A stretch of 64,000 bases of DNA from contig QPMI01000682.1 of assembly GCA_004431415.1 (NCBI GenBank), positions 62,001-126,000 of the forward strand, read 5' to 3'. The DNA is from Cyanophora paradoxa. Its lineage: Eukaryota; Glaucocystophyceae; Cyanophorales; Cyanophoraceae. The notes beneath the pieces were generated by a model. The model was not told the DNA's origin and did not search any database. It worked only from the letters and a program-made list of their open reading frames with translations. The position numbers and the translations under genes were made by a program. Positions 1-9,957 of the stretch are shown here, one piece after another. Position 1 is the stretch's first letter; the number at the start of each line of letters is the position of its first letter.

Positions 1-1504
1 CCTGCTCTCGCCTTTCGGAGCGGTTCTACACGTCGACAACATGAACGCGATCCGCTGGTATTCCGATTTCGTCCAGCACGCGAGCTGCCGCAGCCCGCGG
101 GAATACATCCGGCACGCCTGCTCCGCGGAACTGTACGCATGGAGCAAGCTCAGGACAATGCTAGAGGAGCGCGGGCGGCCGCTCAAACTCGTCAAAGTCA
201 AAGCGCACGCGAAGGGCGACGCCCGCGACCCCACAACGACATCGCGGACGCCGGAGCGAACGTGGCGGCCGACCTGGATCTGGCGGACGAAAACCGGCAT
301 GAACCTCTCTTTCTGCCGCCGGCCTTCAGCATGCCTGCGGTGCTCACCATCAGCGACCCCGACGGGCGCACACGACGGGTGGAAGGGGACCCCAAGGCAC
401 ACATGGACGCACTTCACGAGCACCAGACGCACTTTGCCTGGACCCAACAACCGCTGGCTGGCGCGCTCCTGCGCCGAAGCGCCGACGGCGCAGACATAGC
501 AGGGCTATATGCGGAAACGAGCGTAGGCTCCCGATTCCAAGGCGCCAATGGAGCCCGCAACGCGCTATTCAAGTTTCGGACGCAGCTGCTCTGTAGCTCG
601 CTACCAGCGAACGAAGTCCGGGTACGTGACCAGAAGGAACTCTACGCCGCCTGCAACCCTGGGGGACGCTGTGCGGGCTGCGCCACCAGAACGCCTTTCC
701 CTCGTGCAGAGACTAGCGGCCCGACAGCCTCACAGAACAGCCAGACTGCACCAGAGGCCTCGCATGCCCAACCAGCAGCGGGCCCCAGCCGCCCGAACCG
801 GGCACCGACGGCTCTTACCGCAGGCCCGACTGAAACTTTCCCGCACGTCTTCCTGTGCCCGGGTCCGCATGCGGTCGCGCACCGCGCGGAGACTGCTCGC
901 GAACTGAACCGACTTCTGCTCTGCGCATACAGAGAGGCCCACGGACTCACAGCGCCGCCAGCAGGAGCCCTCCTTGCCCCGACCTGGTCCCAATCTTCCT
1001 CCGCGTCGCGGACGACGACGCCGAGGCGCGCAGCTACGATGGTAGGCCGTACGCGTACCCGCGCCTCTGGGTGCTCCAGGGCCTTGCTCCGCAGAGTCTA
1101 GAAAGCGCCCTCGCACGCTGCCTGAACCTTGCACCCCGGTACGCGGCACGCGCAGCTAAACGCGTTCGGCAGACGCTTCTGGAGCGGGCCCGACGCCTCT
1201 GGTCACGTCGCTGCGAAATCAACGCGGAGTGGGAACGCGACTGCCGCGTCTCCCAGGCCTCAAAGAAGCGACCGCGCCCGCCCCGCACGGGCGCCCGCGC
1301 CCGAGAGCGGGCCCGCGGCCCCGGACCTGTAAGGAAGTCTGCGCCGCCTGCGACGGGCCGATTCGCCTTCACAATCTACTCAACGCCGCTCGGAACGCAG
1401 ACTGCCCACCGGAGTACGCGGGCTGGAAGGCGGCGCTCCGCGCCCAAGAGCTCTACGATTGCGTCAAGGTACGCCCTTGGGAGCCACATCCTAGCCCGCT
1501 CTAA
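1..1504 (+). pseudogene. 3' part of a non-LTR retrotransposon ORF (RNase H-like domain), decayed
   Basis: GC-rich coding-like sequence that looks like the C-terminal part of a LINE-type reverse transcriptase polyprotein. Near position 30 it encodes an RNase H-like 'LHVDNMNAI' segment. Near 190-260 it encodes 'KVKAHA', followed in another frame by 'HNDIADAGAN', which together resemble the terminal His and Asp motifs of retroelement RNase H. Further on, 'CAGC' near 675 and 'ETFPHVFLC' near 833 resemble the zinc-knuckle tail of such elements. The reading frame changes several times, the first change falling at a C run near 231-234. The ORF enters from the left edge, so the reverse transcriptase would lie outside the window. 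It is probably a host transposon lying beside, or inserted into, the viral DNA. Confidence 0.55.
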
Positions 1505-1527
1505 ACGGTACCCCGAGTCGCGCGAAA

Positions 1528-1547
1528 GGGGGGGGGGGGGGGGGGGG
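1528..1547. repeat. G20 homopolymer tract
   Basis: Twenty consecutive G residues in the host-like flank. A candidate site for replication slippage, a G-quadruplex or an assembly artefact. Confidence 0.9.
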
Positions 1548-2506
1548 CTACGTCGGGAGGAGACTCTCGACACCACCTACCTACTACTTCACCATACCTA
1601 GTCCTCGAGAAACTTCCCTGCTCTACTCTTAGCCTCGCACACACTAGATATAGCCGCCCCGTCCGACTCGCTGGGCCCCGCCCAAGCGAGCGCCTGCCTT
1701 GCCTCCCTCTCCCGTTCTGCCCTCCTGCTCGCTCTCTTGGCCCTGCCTCCCACTCACGACCTCGCCAACGCTCCTCGCGCCTCGACAGGGAGGGAACGAT
1801 GGACCGGAAGGCTTGGCGGAAGGCTTCGGCTGGTCGTTGCACCCACCAGATACCCCGGCCATCGTGCCAGGACCGTGGGTTGAAGGACCGCCGCGGAGGG
1901 GGCTCGCAATTGCCCGCGGCGGGGTGCGGCGGCTGGTTCGAGGCTGGAAGCCCTGCTGACCGAGAAATCCGACCCTCCCCCTCCCCGCCACGGCCGGCGC
2001 CGACCTTCTCCGTCCCGCCCCACTTCTTCCCCGCAACGTCCCCCCTCGCCTCATTCCCCTCGGCCCCTCTACGCCGACGTGCTTCCACCCGCGCTTCGGG
2101 CGAGCGGCCCCCTCGACGCGGAGCCCGCCGCGCTAGCTGTAGTCGCGGCCGCGTCGAGAGTAGGCAGATTAGACCGCGGGTCCGTCCTGGCTTTCCTACC
2201 GTACAGTAGAACAGCCCGCGAGCTCCGGACGTCCCGACGGTCCCTAGGCAGGCAGCACTAGCAGGCAGCACTCGTAGACCCCTGGGTAGTCCTCTCTGTA
2301 GCCTAGTCCTAAGCTAGGCTAGATGTATAGGTAGTAGCTCTCTGCTCTGGGTTAGCTTTGCTTTAGTTTACGTCTCCTTGACTAGCTCCACCCTGTCCGA
2401 TGGCTGATAGGTTCCCTACCCGGCGTAACCAGTAGGCTCATCTTTCGACTTGACACTTTACGGACACCTCAGTTCTATCATTAGCCGTATTGTCTCGGTG
2501 TGTGCG
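1548..2506. other. GC-rich non-coding flank up to the viral junction
   Basis: No gene can be supported. The open frames here are GC-driven and low in complexity. From about 2270 the composition becomes mixed, with TAG-rich stretches ('aggctagatgtataggtag') that could be the 3' untranslated end of the adjoining retroelement. AT-rich viral DNA begins between about 2500 and 2525. Confidence 0.5.
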
Positions 2507-5500
2507 AATTCATTGATAAAAAACAAAGATGCCGCAATCCAAATTAATGTCACTGATGTTAGCGACTTTGACCAATCGAGACCCAAATTAGTATTTAGTC
2601 GGCAGCGTCTTTTACCAAATACTTTTATAGGAGATCGCGATGATTACAAAAGATGTGAGATAGCATGGATAAAAACGAAATATAACGGTGGCGTTGGTGA
2701 AGGTTTATTAGAAATCAATCAAAGAGCAAGCGCCAAAAACATACACAATGAAGATATTTCAAGAGTCGTAACAGAAGATTATTTAGAAGAACAGGGATAC
2801 ATCGATGAAGGAGAACTTACTAATATTCTTTCATTATTCGTGATAAAAAATGATACAAACCTTACAGTCACAAGTAACATTTATACAAGTAACATATGGG
2901 CAAGTAACATATGGGCAAGTAACATATGGGCAAGTAACATATGGGCAAGTAACCTATGGGCAGATGATATTTACACAAGTAATCTTACAGTGTATCGAAA
3001 TATAACAATTGGAACACAAAATACTATACAAATACTTTATAGACCTTACTATGCTGTTACTACTGTCATTGATCCAGCCCCAATTATTCCAAATTGTATA
3101 TTTGCATGGAAAGCATCAGGTCAACATGGTCAGTTGATATATTATCAAGGTCAGATATATAACAGAGTTACTACACAGATACCATATCTAACAAATTATT
3201 CGAATTGGGAAACTGTTTATTATTATTTGAATGCAACCCTAAACAATCAAATTTCGATTGGGAAAGAATTAAACATGGCTTATAGGAATAGTGTTTCAAT
3301 AGATTGGTCATTAGGTCTTACATTATTCTTTATAGGTAGGATCAATACTACAAATCCTTCTTATATGTTGAGTATAAGGGATAGTTCTTATCAAAATTGG
3401 ATTGGATATGGTTGTAAAAATCAAAAGTTTGGTGTTTCACTACAAATTCAAAACGATATAGAAAATGCAACTCCTCCATTATTCGATGCATCATATATTT
3501 ATAATTCGTGGAATTATTGGGATTTCACTGTTTCCTCAGAGCAAATTGTCGTAGGAATGGGTGGTATTGATATTGGAACATCATCGGGTGATTTTCTTCC
3601 ACCTTCTAATTTTGCATCATTTGGTTCTTCTGTTGCTAATGGAGATCTTGCCGAAATTATCGTTTTCAATCGTGCGTTATCTATTGAAGAAAAGAACGCG
3701 GTTAGATATTATATACAATTATTGTATGGATTTCCAAATACGCAGCCCATATTGAATAATGAAGATCTTAAAATTAATTCGAGCAATATATTTATTGAAA
3801 ATCTCACAGTTACCAAAAATGCAACTCTACCACATCATCCAACATCGAATGTTGTTTTAGATTGGTTAGCAAAACAAAAACACACAAAAGCAGATATTAC
3901 GGATTTCGCCCATACTCACACAAAAGATCAAATCACAGATTTCGCCCATACACACACCAAAGATCAAATAACAGATTTCGCACATACTCACACAAAAGAT
4001 CAAATAACAGATTTCGCCCATACTCATTTATGGGAGCATATCACAAATCCTCCGTTAACCTTCCCACCTGATTCACACACTCATGATTATTCAGAGATTA
4101 CAAATAGCAACCACAGGCACCCATGGAGCGAAATAGACGAACAGCCAGTTTTTGCCCAATTGAATGCAATCGGAAACGTTTTTAATGGAGTCACACTTTT
4201 CCAATCAATTAATACACCTGAAAGGCTATTTTTGAATGATCATTATGTTAGTCTCAATGGTTCATTTACAGGTGAAACAGGCACACCGATGGTGGGAACT
4301 CTTGCAGTAAGATTACCCAGGGATCCAATCGTAAATGGAGTGTATAGTGGCGATTTTAATGTAGGAGTAAATGATACTTTCCCCAGTATCTATGTAACGA
4401 ATTATCACCCGGGTGAAACAGGACAAGTAGCGGATTTTTCAGCAGCTATTCAAATTAACGTAACAGATCAAAGCGCATATGATGGAGCAAGACCTAAAAT
4501 AGTATTCACAAGGGAGAAAGTTGTAAACTATCTTCCTGTTGCAGGACAACCCACAGATGATCACGGAAAATGTGAGATTGCATGGATAAAAACGACATCA
4601 GGTGGAGCCTTAGAAGTCAATCAGAGGATGGCAGCAAAAAACTTACACAATACCACCCTTTCCGGTGTTGTTACAGATGATTACTTAGAAAACAAAGATT
4701 ATGTTACAAATACAGAATTACAGTTAGCTGTTACAGATTTTGTTACAGATACCGAATTAACGGCGGCACTTGCGAATTATGTAGCAGATTCAGAATTAGC
4801 ATCTACTCTAACAAATTATCCCACCACTTCTTCCATTGGAAAAATTAATGATTTCGATGTGGTGAGTGGTTGGAATAGCGCAGGTGTATCATTTGTCGGA
4901 AGTTGGGGGAAACAATGGAAACCTACAACAGATAATCCAGTAGAAGGTTTTTATAGCACTATACAAAATGATGAGACCAGCAGTGATTATATGCAGTGTG
5001 AAGTTCCAGCAGGAATGAGAACATGTCACATACAATATTTCTGTTGGACTAATTGCAGATATTTTGATATCGGGGGTTACCGGAATAATCGATGGAATCA
5101 TATTATGAGAGTTAATACGTATCAAAATGTTTCTAATGCAAATGCAGACACACTGTGGCATGAAGGTTTAACATGGACTTCTGTATTTTGTGGGAATTTC
5201 TCACATATTCGAGTAGTTGCAAGAAAAGGGAGATGTCATATCGGAATGCTTGGATGGACAAAAGAAGTAGGAAGAACAGCACCAGCAAATGGTTTGATAA
5301 GTTGGGATAATATATTTAGCAAACCGTCATTTTACTCAGCCGCAGACCTTCCAGCAACAGCAAAATGGACAACTAACACATGGTTAAAATCAACAGATGC
5401 AGTCGAGCGAATTTGGTTTGGTAATGGCGATTGCACATATATACGAGGGAGACCAAATGGTGATGGTGTCTCAATTGAATTTAGAGACTCAGCGGATGGA

Positions 5501-6634
5501 GCAATATTAAAGTCTTATAACAATGGTAACTTTTGGGTGAATAATACTATTACAGCATCCACTATTAATGCTACTACCAAACTCCAAATAAACGGTAATG
5601 ATGTCCCAAAGTTTCACACAGCAGATAAAACAGTAGGAGCAATTGAGTTTAATAGATGTTCTCAGGGTTGGAGCTATCACTGGGGGACATCATGGGATCC
5701 ATATTATAATTATGGTTCATATGTCTATAATGATCAATATGATGACCAAACTTCTACCGCTTGGATGGACTTCGATATTCCCGATGGATACCACACAGGA
5801 ACAGCATTTTTAACTTATTTACCTTGGCAAAGCTCACGACTTTTTGAAATTTGGGGAGTTAATAGACAAGGAAATGAAGTTTTTATTACATCAGTGAATA
5901 GTTATCAACCATACGCCACATCTCCTGATAATAACCATAGTGGTTTAAATAATGTTCCTATACATCTTGGTAATCGATTTCTCACAATTCGAATTAGACC
6001 AAAGATTGGAAGAGTTCATATTATGGGTATAAGTTACATGAAAATATGGGTTGGACATAGTTATGGCGGTCACACCGGCTATATTCATTGGAATAACGTT
6101 TATAGTAAACCAAATATCTTAACAGGAACTGTGGGGACTTGGTTTAGTTCAAGTGATGGATATAATCGTATCCATTTCGGTAACCAAACTTCTACATATT
6201 TGAAAGGAGGGGGAGATTATCCAATAAGATTTCGAAATGAATTAGATTCTGATATTTGTTGGATCGATCATAACGGGCGGATGTGGATAAACAATTATTT
6301 AACACAAGGAAGTGACAGAAGATACAAAACAGATATTAAAAAGATAACCGGCGCTCTTTCAGCAATCGAAAAATTAGAAGGAGTGAGTTTTAAACGAATT
6401 GGGAGTGAAAAAGACGGAACAAAATTAGGTTTAATTGCGCAAGATGTAGAAAAGGTAATACCAGAAATTGTAAGTGTCACAAAAGAAGATGGTTACCTTT
6501 CTCTCGAATACACGGGTTTAATTCCAGTTCTCATAGAAGCCGTTAAAGAGTTATCTAAGAAATGCAAAGATTTAACACAAACATGTGAAAATCTCCAAAG
6601 TCAAATAGACCAAATTAAAAATGTCACAGTATAG
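2507..6634 (+). CDS. Long trimeric fibre with S74-type C-terminal chaperone (5' truncated)
   Basis: Virion fibre/adhesin-like protein, about 1370 viral residues. The ATG at 2450 lies in host-like DNA. Similarity to the fibre of D starts at 'KDAAIQINVTDVS' (about 2524), so the true N-terminus is lost. In order it has: a base domain; pentapeptide repeats near 2876-2965; a concanavalin A/LamG-like region (about 3090-3730) ending in 'AEIIVFNRALS'; four 'DFAHTH' repeats (about 3900-4030); a second copy of the base domain; two similar beta domains; and a C-terminus with 'GSDRRYKTDIKK'. That last motif is typical of S74 intramolecular chaperones, where the Ser of SDRR is the self-cleavage site, followed by a coiled coil. 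The HxH repeats resemble the metal-binding needle of phage T4 gp37. D and C end their homologues in lectin-like heads instead. Confidence 0.8.
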   Translation, partial: NSLIKNKDAAIQINVTDVSDFDQSRPKLVFSRQRLLPNTFIGDRDDYKRCEIAWIKTKYNGGVGEGLLEINQRASAKNIHNEDISRVVTEDYLEEQGYIDEGELTNILSLFVIKNDTNLTVTSNIYTSNIWASNIWASNIWASNIWASNLWADDIYTSNLTVYRNITIGTQNTIQILYRPYYAVTTVIDPAPIIPNCIFAWKASGQHGQLIYYQGQIYNRVTTQIPYLTNYSNWETVYYYLNATLNNQISIGKELNMAYRNSVSIDWSLGLTLFFIGRINTTNPSYMLSIRDSSYQNWIGYGCKNQKFGVSLQIQNDIENATPPLFDASYIYNSWNYWDFTVSSEQIVVGMGGIDIGTSSGDFLPPSNFASFGSSVANGDLAEIIVFNRALSIEEKNAVRYYIQLLYGFPNTQPILNNEDLKINSSNIFIENLTVTKNATLPHHPTSNVVLDWLAKQKHTKADITDFAHTHTKDQITDFAHTHTKDQITDFAHTHTKDQITDFAHTHLWEHITNPPLTFPPDSHTHDYSEITNSNHRHPWSEIDEQPVFAQLNAIGNVFNGVTLFQSINTPERLFLNDHYVSLNGSFTGETGTPMVGTLAVRLPRDPIVNGVYSGDFNVGVNDTFPSIYVTNYHPGETGQVADFSAAIQINVTDQSAYDGARPKIVFTREKVVNYLPVAGQPTDDHGKCEIAWIKTTSGGALEVNQRMAAKNLHNTTLSGVVTDDYLENKDYVTNTELQLAVTDFVTDTELTAALANYVADSELASTLTNYPTTSSIGKINDFDVVSGWNSAGVSFVGSWGKQWKPTTDNPVEGFYSTIQNDETSSDYMQCEVPAGMRTCHIQYFCWTNCRYFDIGGYRNNRWNHIMRVNTYQNVSNANADTLWHEGLTWTSVFCGNFSHIRVVARKGRCHIGMLGWTKEVGRTAPANGLISWDNIFSKPSFYSAADLPATAKWTTNTWLKSTDAVERIWFGNGDCTYIRGRPNGDGVSIEFRDSADGAILKSYNNGNFWVNNTITASTINATTKLQINGNDVPKFHTADKTVGAIEFNRCSQGWSYHWGTSWDPYYNYGSYVYNDQYDDQTSTAWMDFDIPDGYHTGTAFLTYLPWQSSRLFEIWGVNRQGNEVFITSVNSYQPYATSPDNNHSGLNNVPIHLGNRFLTIRIRPKIGRVHIMGISYMKIWVGHSYGGHTGYIHWNNVYSKPNILTGTVGTWFSSSDGYNRIHFGNQTSTYLKGGGDYPIRFRNELDSDICWIDHNGRMWINNYLTQGSDRRYKTDIKKITGALSAIEKLEGVSFKRIGSEKDGTKLGLIAQDVEKVIPEIVSVTKEDGYLSLEYTGLIPVLIEAVKELSKKCKDLTQTCENLQSQIDQIKNVTV
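2876..2965 (+). repeat. 15-bp tandem repeat coding 'IWASN' units
   Basis: Five or so near-perfect copies of a 15-bp unit inside the fibre gene of A, encoding repeated Ile-Trp-Ala-Ser-Asn. The ends of the array are degenerate ('IYTSN', 'LWADD'). Related 'YTSN/YASN' units occur in the fibre of D near 55120-55160. It probably forms a short, length-variable stalk. Confidence 0.85.
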
Positions 6635-6637
6635 TAA

Positions 6638-6946
6638 ATGGCGACCTATCCACTTGGTGGATCTCCTTCCACTACTACTGAGCCTGTCGCTCTTGCATTC
6701 GATACTATTAAACTTGTAGCCGCGCTACAAAACGTCGAAAAAACAATTCAGCAAACTAACAAACTGTCCCCAGTTGTTCATGAATATAAAAACCTCTTGG
6801 TTAATGTCCTCGCGCAATCGGCTTATGGTGATCCCGTAACACGTTATGGCGAATGTGATTCTAACCTAAAAGCGATGACATCAAATATTCAATGTCTTTC
6901 GACCGCTTACCAATCTCTTGGATCTAATCTTATCACATTGGCTTAA
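6638..6946 (+). CDS. Small protein of unknown function, 102 aa
   Basis: Starts four bases after the fibre stop codon, so it is probably co-expressed with it. Predicted mostly helical, with no signal peptide or membrane segment. It occupies the place held in C (39980-40243) and D (59616-59879) by a different 87-residue protein, and I see no clear similarity between them. A fibre-assembly or small structural role is only a guess from position. Confidence 0.65.
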   Translation: MATYPLGGSPSTTTEPVALAFDTIKLVAALQNVEKTIQQTNKLSPVVHEYKNLLVNVLAQSAYGDPVTRYGECDSNLKAMTSNIQCLSTAYQSLGSNLITLA

Positions 6947-6953
6947 TGGTTTA

Positions 6954-6981
6954 TTTTTCTTTCCTTCTTAGTAAAAGAAGC
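6954..6981 (+). promoter_or_regulatory. Conserved leader before fibre-family gene (A)
   Basis: A 28-bp stretch containing 'ttccttcttagtaaaagaag', ending just before the ATG at 6983. It is kept almost unchanged upstream of the orthologues in C (40253-40280) and D (59889-59916), although the surrounding codons have diverged. That conservation suggests a promoter, initiator or translation leader. Confidence 0.5.
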
Positions 6982-6982
6982 A

Positions 6983-7825
6983 ATGGGCGAATATAATCGA
7001 GTCCAATTACCAGTTTACGCATTGGGTGCGCCCGCGGTTCACTTTCGACAACACGAGGTTGCTGACGAAATTCGCGGTGTGGAATCGACGGAACGCGCTA
7101 ACTCCGCGAATGCATTTGATAAAAACAGCATGATACGTGTTAAAGAACTACGCGCCGACAAGAATTCGGGAGTGGTTAAAACGACTCAACTTCTTGTAAC
7201 AAATGCGAATTTTAACGCGGGAATCGGGCAACCTGACGCATGGGGTGTGGATATTAGAACGTTAGATTTTGACGGAGAACGTGCCGCCGCTGTTGTCCGA
7301 TCGGGAGGCGCTGTTATTGGCGGTGGTTGTCGTGTGTCGGGTATGCTTGCATCCTCCGTTGCTGTTACCGATATTCCCGATACTCTACCTGAACATGCGG
7401 ACAATCCGCAACGTATCCGTATGTATACTCCATGTGGAGACTATCCTTACGTGTTTGGAATGGTTAGAGTTGCGGTAGATAACGTAAATGCAACACAACC
7501 CGATGGAATTATGGGAAATTGGTTACTACCAAATATCGCTATTCCTAAATCTATTGAGTCTATATGTCGTTCACAAAATGGTATTATTGGTCCGGCTTAT
7601 ACTTTCTTTGTTCAGGGAATCGGACGCGGTAGAGGTTGGGTGGAATTTGACAACCAGAACCCCGCAACATTCAATGTTTGGACGACAGAAGTAGGAGGTT
7701 ACGATATTCTCATTTTCGGAATGCGAACAGATCCAGCCGCTGTGGCGGCTACACGTGGTCTCAATCCCAATAACAACCTAAATAACTTCTACGATGATCC
7801 GTTCCCAGGTGATCCCACACCATAA
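6983..7825 (+). CDS. Fibre-family protein, 'MGEYNRVQLP' type, 280 aa
   Basis: Has the same N-terminal module seen in all short fibres of these elements: 'RVKELRADKNSGVVKTT', then 'LLVTNANF', then 'RSGGAVIGGGCRVSG' (about residues 48-120). The distal half is specific to this family. Orthologues are 40282-41136 in C (interrupted by a stop) and 59918-60763 in D (intact). It is probably a receptor-binding or vertex-associated virion protein; the exact role is unknown. The start is fixed by the conserved leader and by alignment of the first ten residues across elements. Confidence 0.7.
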   Translation: MGEYNRVQLPVYALGAPAVHFRQHEVADEIRGVESTERANSANAFDKNSMIRVKELRADKNSGVVKTTQLLVTNANFNAGIGQPDAWGVDIRTLDFDGERAAAVVRSGGAVIGGGCRVSGMLASSVAVTDIPDTLPEHADNPQRIRMYTPCGDYPYVFGMVRVAVDNVNATQPDGIMGNWLLPNIAIPKSIESICRSQNGIIGPAYTFFVQGIGRGRGWVEFDNQNPATFNVWTTEVGGYDILIFGMRTDPAAVAATRGLNPNNNLNNFYDDPFPGDPTP

Positions 7826-7844
7826 TTATGTTTTAATATATTAA

Positions 7845-8690
7845 ATGGCGGCACCCGCTCCACCTGAGCGTATCTTAACAGCGCAACTTTCATTAGCCGC
7901 GCCGGCTAATCACGTATTACAACATGCTGTTATCGATAATGTAGATGGTCTCGAATCTACCGAACTTGCACCTACTCTTAATACTTTTGGTGATACGCAT
8001 AAATTGCGACTGAAAGAGTTAAGATGTGACAAAAATAACGGCATTGTGAAAACTACTAAACTCCTTGTAACAAATGCAAATTTTAACGCTTTTTATGGAG
8101 ATCCCGACAGTTATAATGATGATAACAAGGTTACAAACTTTGCTTATGAATCGAGAAACGGAGCAATTAAATGTAGATCGGGAGGCGCTTACATTGGTGA
8201 TGGTCTCCGAGTCGGTGGTATCATTGGAGCGCCTCTAATCGTAAATGACCAACCAAACCCCGACGATGAGAACACACGAATTAGGACATATTGCCCAGGT
8301 ATGAATGAGCCGTATATTATTAAGATTTATACAATCGTTATTAGTTTACAAACAGCGGTAGCCGATGTTTTAGAACCGTTGGGAAATCATTATAGATATA
8401 GAGACACGATACCAGAGGACATTTACGCACTATGTAGAAGAACCGACGGAGCAAGACCACGCCTAACGATACACATTATCCCCATAGATAATTTCGGTCA
8501 GGCGTTCCACTCAATACCTCTTTTAGATACACAAGATAACCAATTTATAATAAGAGCTACACAACTCGGAAATTATAGAGTTATTATGTATGCCGAAAGA
8601 AACGACGCAATCGCGACGGCTAACCGATTCGGTCAATATCTAAACACCAATCTATACAATCCCGTCGGCGGTAGAGATCCACAACCATAA
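7845..8690 (+). CDS. Fibre-family protein, 'LSLAAPANHVLQH' type, 281 aa
   Basis: Paralogue of the preceding gene with the same base module ('LRLKELRCDKNNGIVKTTKL', 'SGGAYIGDGLRVGG') and a different C-terminal half. The start follows a short AT-rich leader 19 bases after the upstream stop. Orthologues in C (41160-41990) and D (60787-61620) are intact and very similar to each other, while A is more divergent. Likely a secreted-face virion attachment protein, inferred from shared modules. No catalytic motif is visible. Confidence 0.7.
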   Translation: MAAPAPPERILTAQLSLAAPANHVLQHAVIDNVDGLESTELAPTLNTFGDTHKLRLKELRCDKNNGIVKTTKLLVTNANFNAFYGDPDSYNDDNKVTNFAYESRNGAIKCRSGGAYIGDGLRVGGIIGAPLIVNDQPNPDDENTRIRTYCPGMNEPYIIKIYTIVISLQTAVADVLEPLGNHYRYRDTIPEDIYALCRRTDGARPRLTIHIIPIDNFGQAFHSIPLLDTQDNQFIIRATQLGNYRVIMYAERNDAIATANRFGQYLNTNLYNPVGGRDPQP

Positions 8691-8698
8691 ATCTAAGG

Positions 8699-8709
8699 TA
8701 TATATAGAG
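8699..8709 (+). promoter_or_regulatory. TATATATAGAG box before DUF723-like gene (A)
   Basis: The 11-bp motif lies 2 bases before the ATG at 8712. It recurs at 42001-42011 in C and 61631-61641 in D, before the same gene. A conserved TATA-like or initiator element. Confidence 0.55.
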
Positions 8710-8711
8710 GA

Positions 8712-8984
8712 ATGGATGAAAAAACAAGAAAGTTTATAGATACCGCTATGTCAGTCCATGGTAAGGATAAATTTGATTATACCGACACTGTTTATAAGAA
8801 AGCGCAAGAAAAGGTATCTGTTAGATGCCTACAATGTAATAAAACGTTCCAAACCTACGGATTTAACCACATTAAGGGGTCAGGTTGCCGACAGTGTTCT
8901 AAAAAACACTCTCACGCATACAGAAAAAGGACAACATGGGGAATAGTCATAGAGGAGAAACCGATTATGTTGTACTTTGATTGA
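8712..8984 (+). CDS. DUF723-like small zinc-ribbon protein, 90 aa
   Basis: N-terminal 'KFIDTAMSVHGKDKFDY' followed by 'VSVRCLQCNKTF' and 'GSGCRQCSKK', giving paired CxxC motifs that can bind one zinc. This layout matches the DUF723-type domain found in phages and large DNA viruses, often with endonuclease or DNA-binding proteins. No nuclease residues are visible, so a nucleic-acid-binding role is inference. Orthologues are 42018-42290 (C) and 61643-61915 (D). Its 3' end overlaps the convergent methylase gene by 20 bases, unlike in C and D. Confidence 0.7.
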   Translation: MDEKTRKFIDTAMSVHGKDKFDYTDTVYKKAQEKVSVRCLQCNKTFQTYGFNHIKGSGCRQCSKKHSHAYRKRTTWGIVIEEKPIMLYFD

Positions 8985-9780
8985 TTTCGTAGTTAGTCAT
9001 AATGAGATGGTTCCTTTTCTTTTTTGATATACCATACACTTTACCATATGTGTGTCGAATAAAGGGTTTAAATAGCAATTTCATTAATAAAGCATCATTA
9101 ACAACCATCATAACTTTGCATTTCGCGGTCTTAAATAGATCTTCTAAATCCAAAAAGAATTTTTCCAAATCGAATTCTACATTTTCGTAAAAGTCATTAT
9201 TGCTATTAACGTATGGAGGATCAAGAAATATGAATGCATCCTCATCATCTTTGTATTTCAACACAATATCCCGATAATCCCCAAGAGATAAGTTCACATC
9301 TTGTAGGAAATCATCATATGGTATCTTCTTTTTAAGAGTTGTATATGGACTTACCTTAACATTTCGTTTTTTGAAATCACGAAGGGTCTTAACATTTAAA
9401 ATGCTATTTTTAAGAAGATAGAAATGGTGGGCTAAGTAATCCATTACATCTTTACGATCATGTTGTAGAAACTTCTTATAAACTTCTTTATGCTCTTCTA
9501 TATTGCTTACTGCTTCGAACTGTTGAAGGCTATCTAAAAGTTTTACTTTACTGTTTGGGTCTTTCATTGTATTCAAAAAAAGTATATGTGTTTCATCGTT
9601 ATCATTCATAAAGTAATCAAAACGTTCTTTATGCTTTTCCCAAAGATAGAAACTAAATGCACCTGAACCACAAAATGGTTCTATTATTTTATTTATGCCT
9701 TCTAAATCGATAAAAGGATTGATTGTATCCATTTCATTGTATTTATTACCGACATACTTATGGTAAAAGTGAGTCTTCAT
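8965..9780 (-). CDS. Dam-like DNA N6-adenine methyltransferase, 271 aa
   Basis: Transfers a methyl group from SAM to adenine N6 in DNA. It has the D12/Dam-class order: an N-terminal 'YVGNKYNEMDTI' in the motif X position, the SAM-binding 'IIEPFCGSGAFSF' (about residues 33-45), and the catalytic 'FIFLDPPYVNS' (DPPY motif). The length fits the family. It lies on the opposite strand between the DUF723-like and AdoMetDC-like genes and is absent from that position in C and D, so it looks like a cargo gain in A. No cognate restriction enzyme is visible, so it may be an orphan methylase that protects or marks viral DNA. Confidence 0.88.
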   Translation of the reverse strand: MKTHFYHKYVGNKYNEMDTINPFIDLEGINKIIEPFCGSGAFSFYLWEKHKERFDYFMNDNDETHILFLNTMKDPNSKVKLLDSLQQFEAVSNIEEHKEVYKKFLQHDRKDVMDYLAHHFYLLKNSILNVKTLRDFKKRNVKVSPYTTLKKKIPYDDFLQDVNLSLGDYRDIVLKYKDDEDAFIFLDPPYVNSNNDFYENVEFDLEKFFLDLEDLFKTAKCKVMMVVNDALLMKLLFKPFIRHTYGKVYGISKKKRNHLIMTNYEINQSTT

Positions 9781-9957
9781 TTACCATAGATAGAGAAAAA
9801 CAAACTACATATGGAGACGGGACAAAGGAATTAAGACTTTACCGGTTCTGTTTCTTGTGATTATGCAAGTATATCAACCAACTCATACGGGAATACTTTC
9901 GCTAAGATGGTTCGCATCCTACTAATTCCGTTTTTAATTTTTCTGTATAATTCATAA
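9781..9957. other. Short intergenic stretch with an antisense mini-ORF
   Basis: No solid gene. The minus strand encodes 'MRTILAKVFPYELVDI' followed by a stop. C has the matching start at 42436 with a longer continuation. The conserved 'LPYELVDI'-like core recalls an F-box start, but it is too short to call. Confidence 0.25.

Noticed and set aside
2450-2506. ATG at 2450 as start of the long fibre of A
   Set aside because: The first ~24 residues lie in GC-rich flank and have no match in the fibre of D, whose homologous sequence begins at about 2524.
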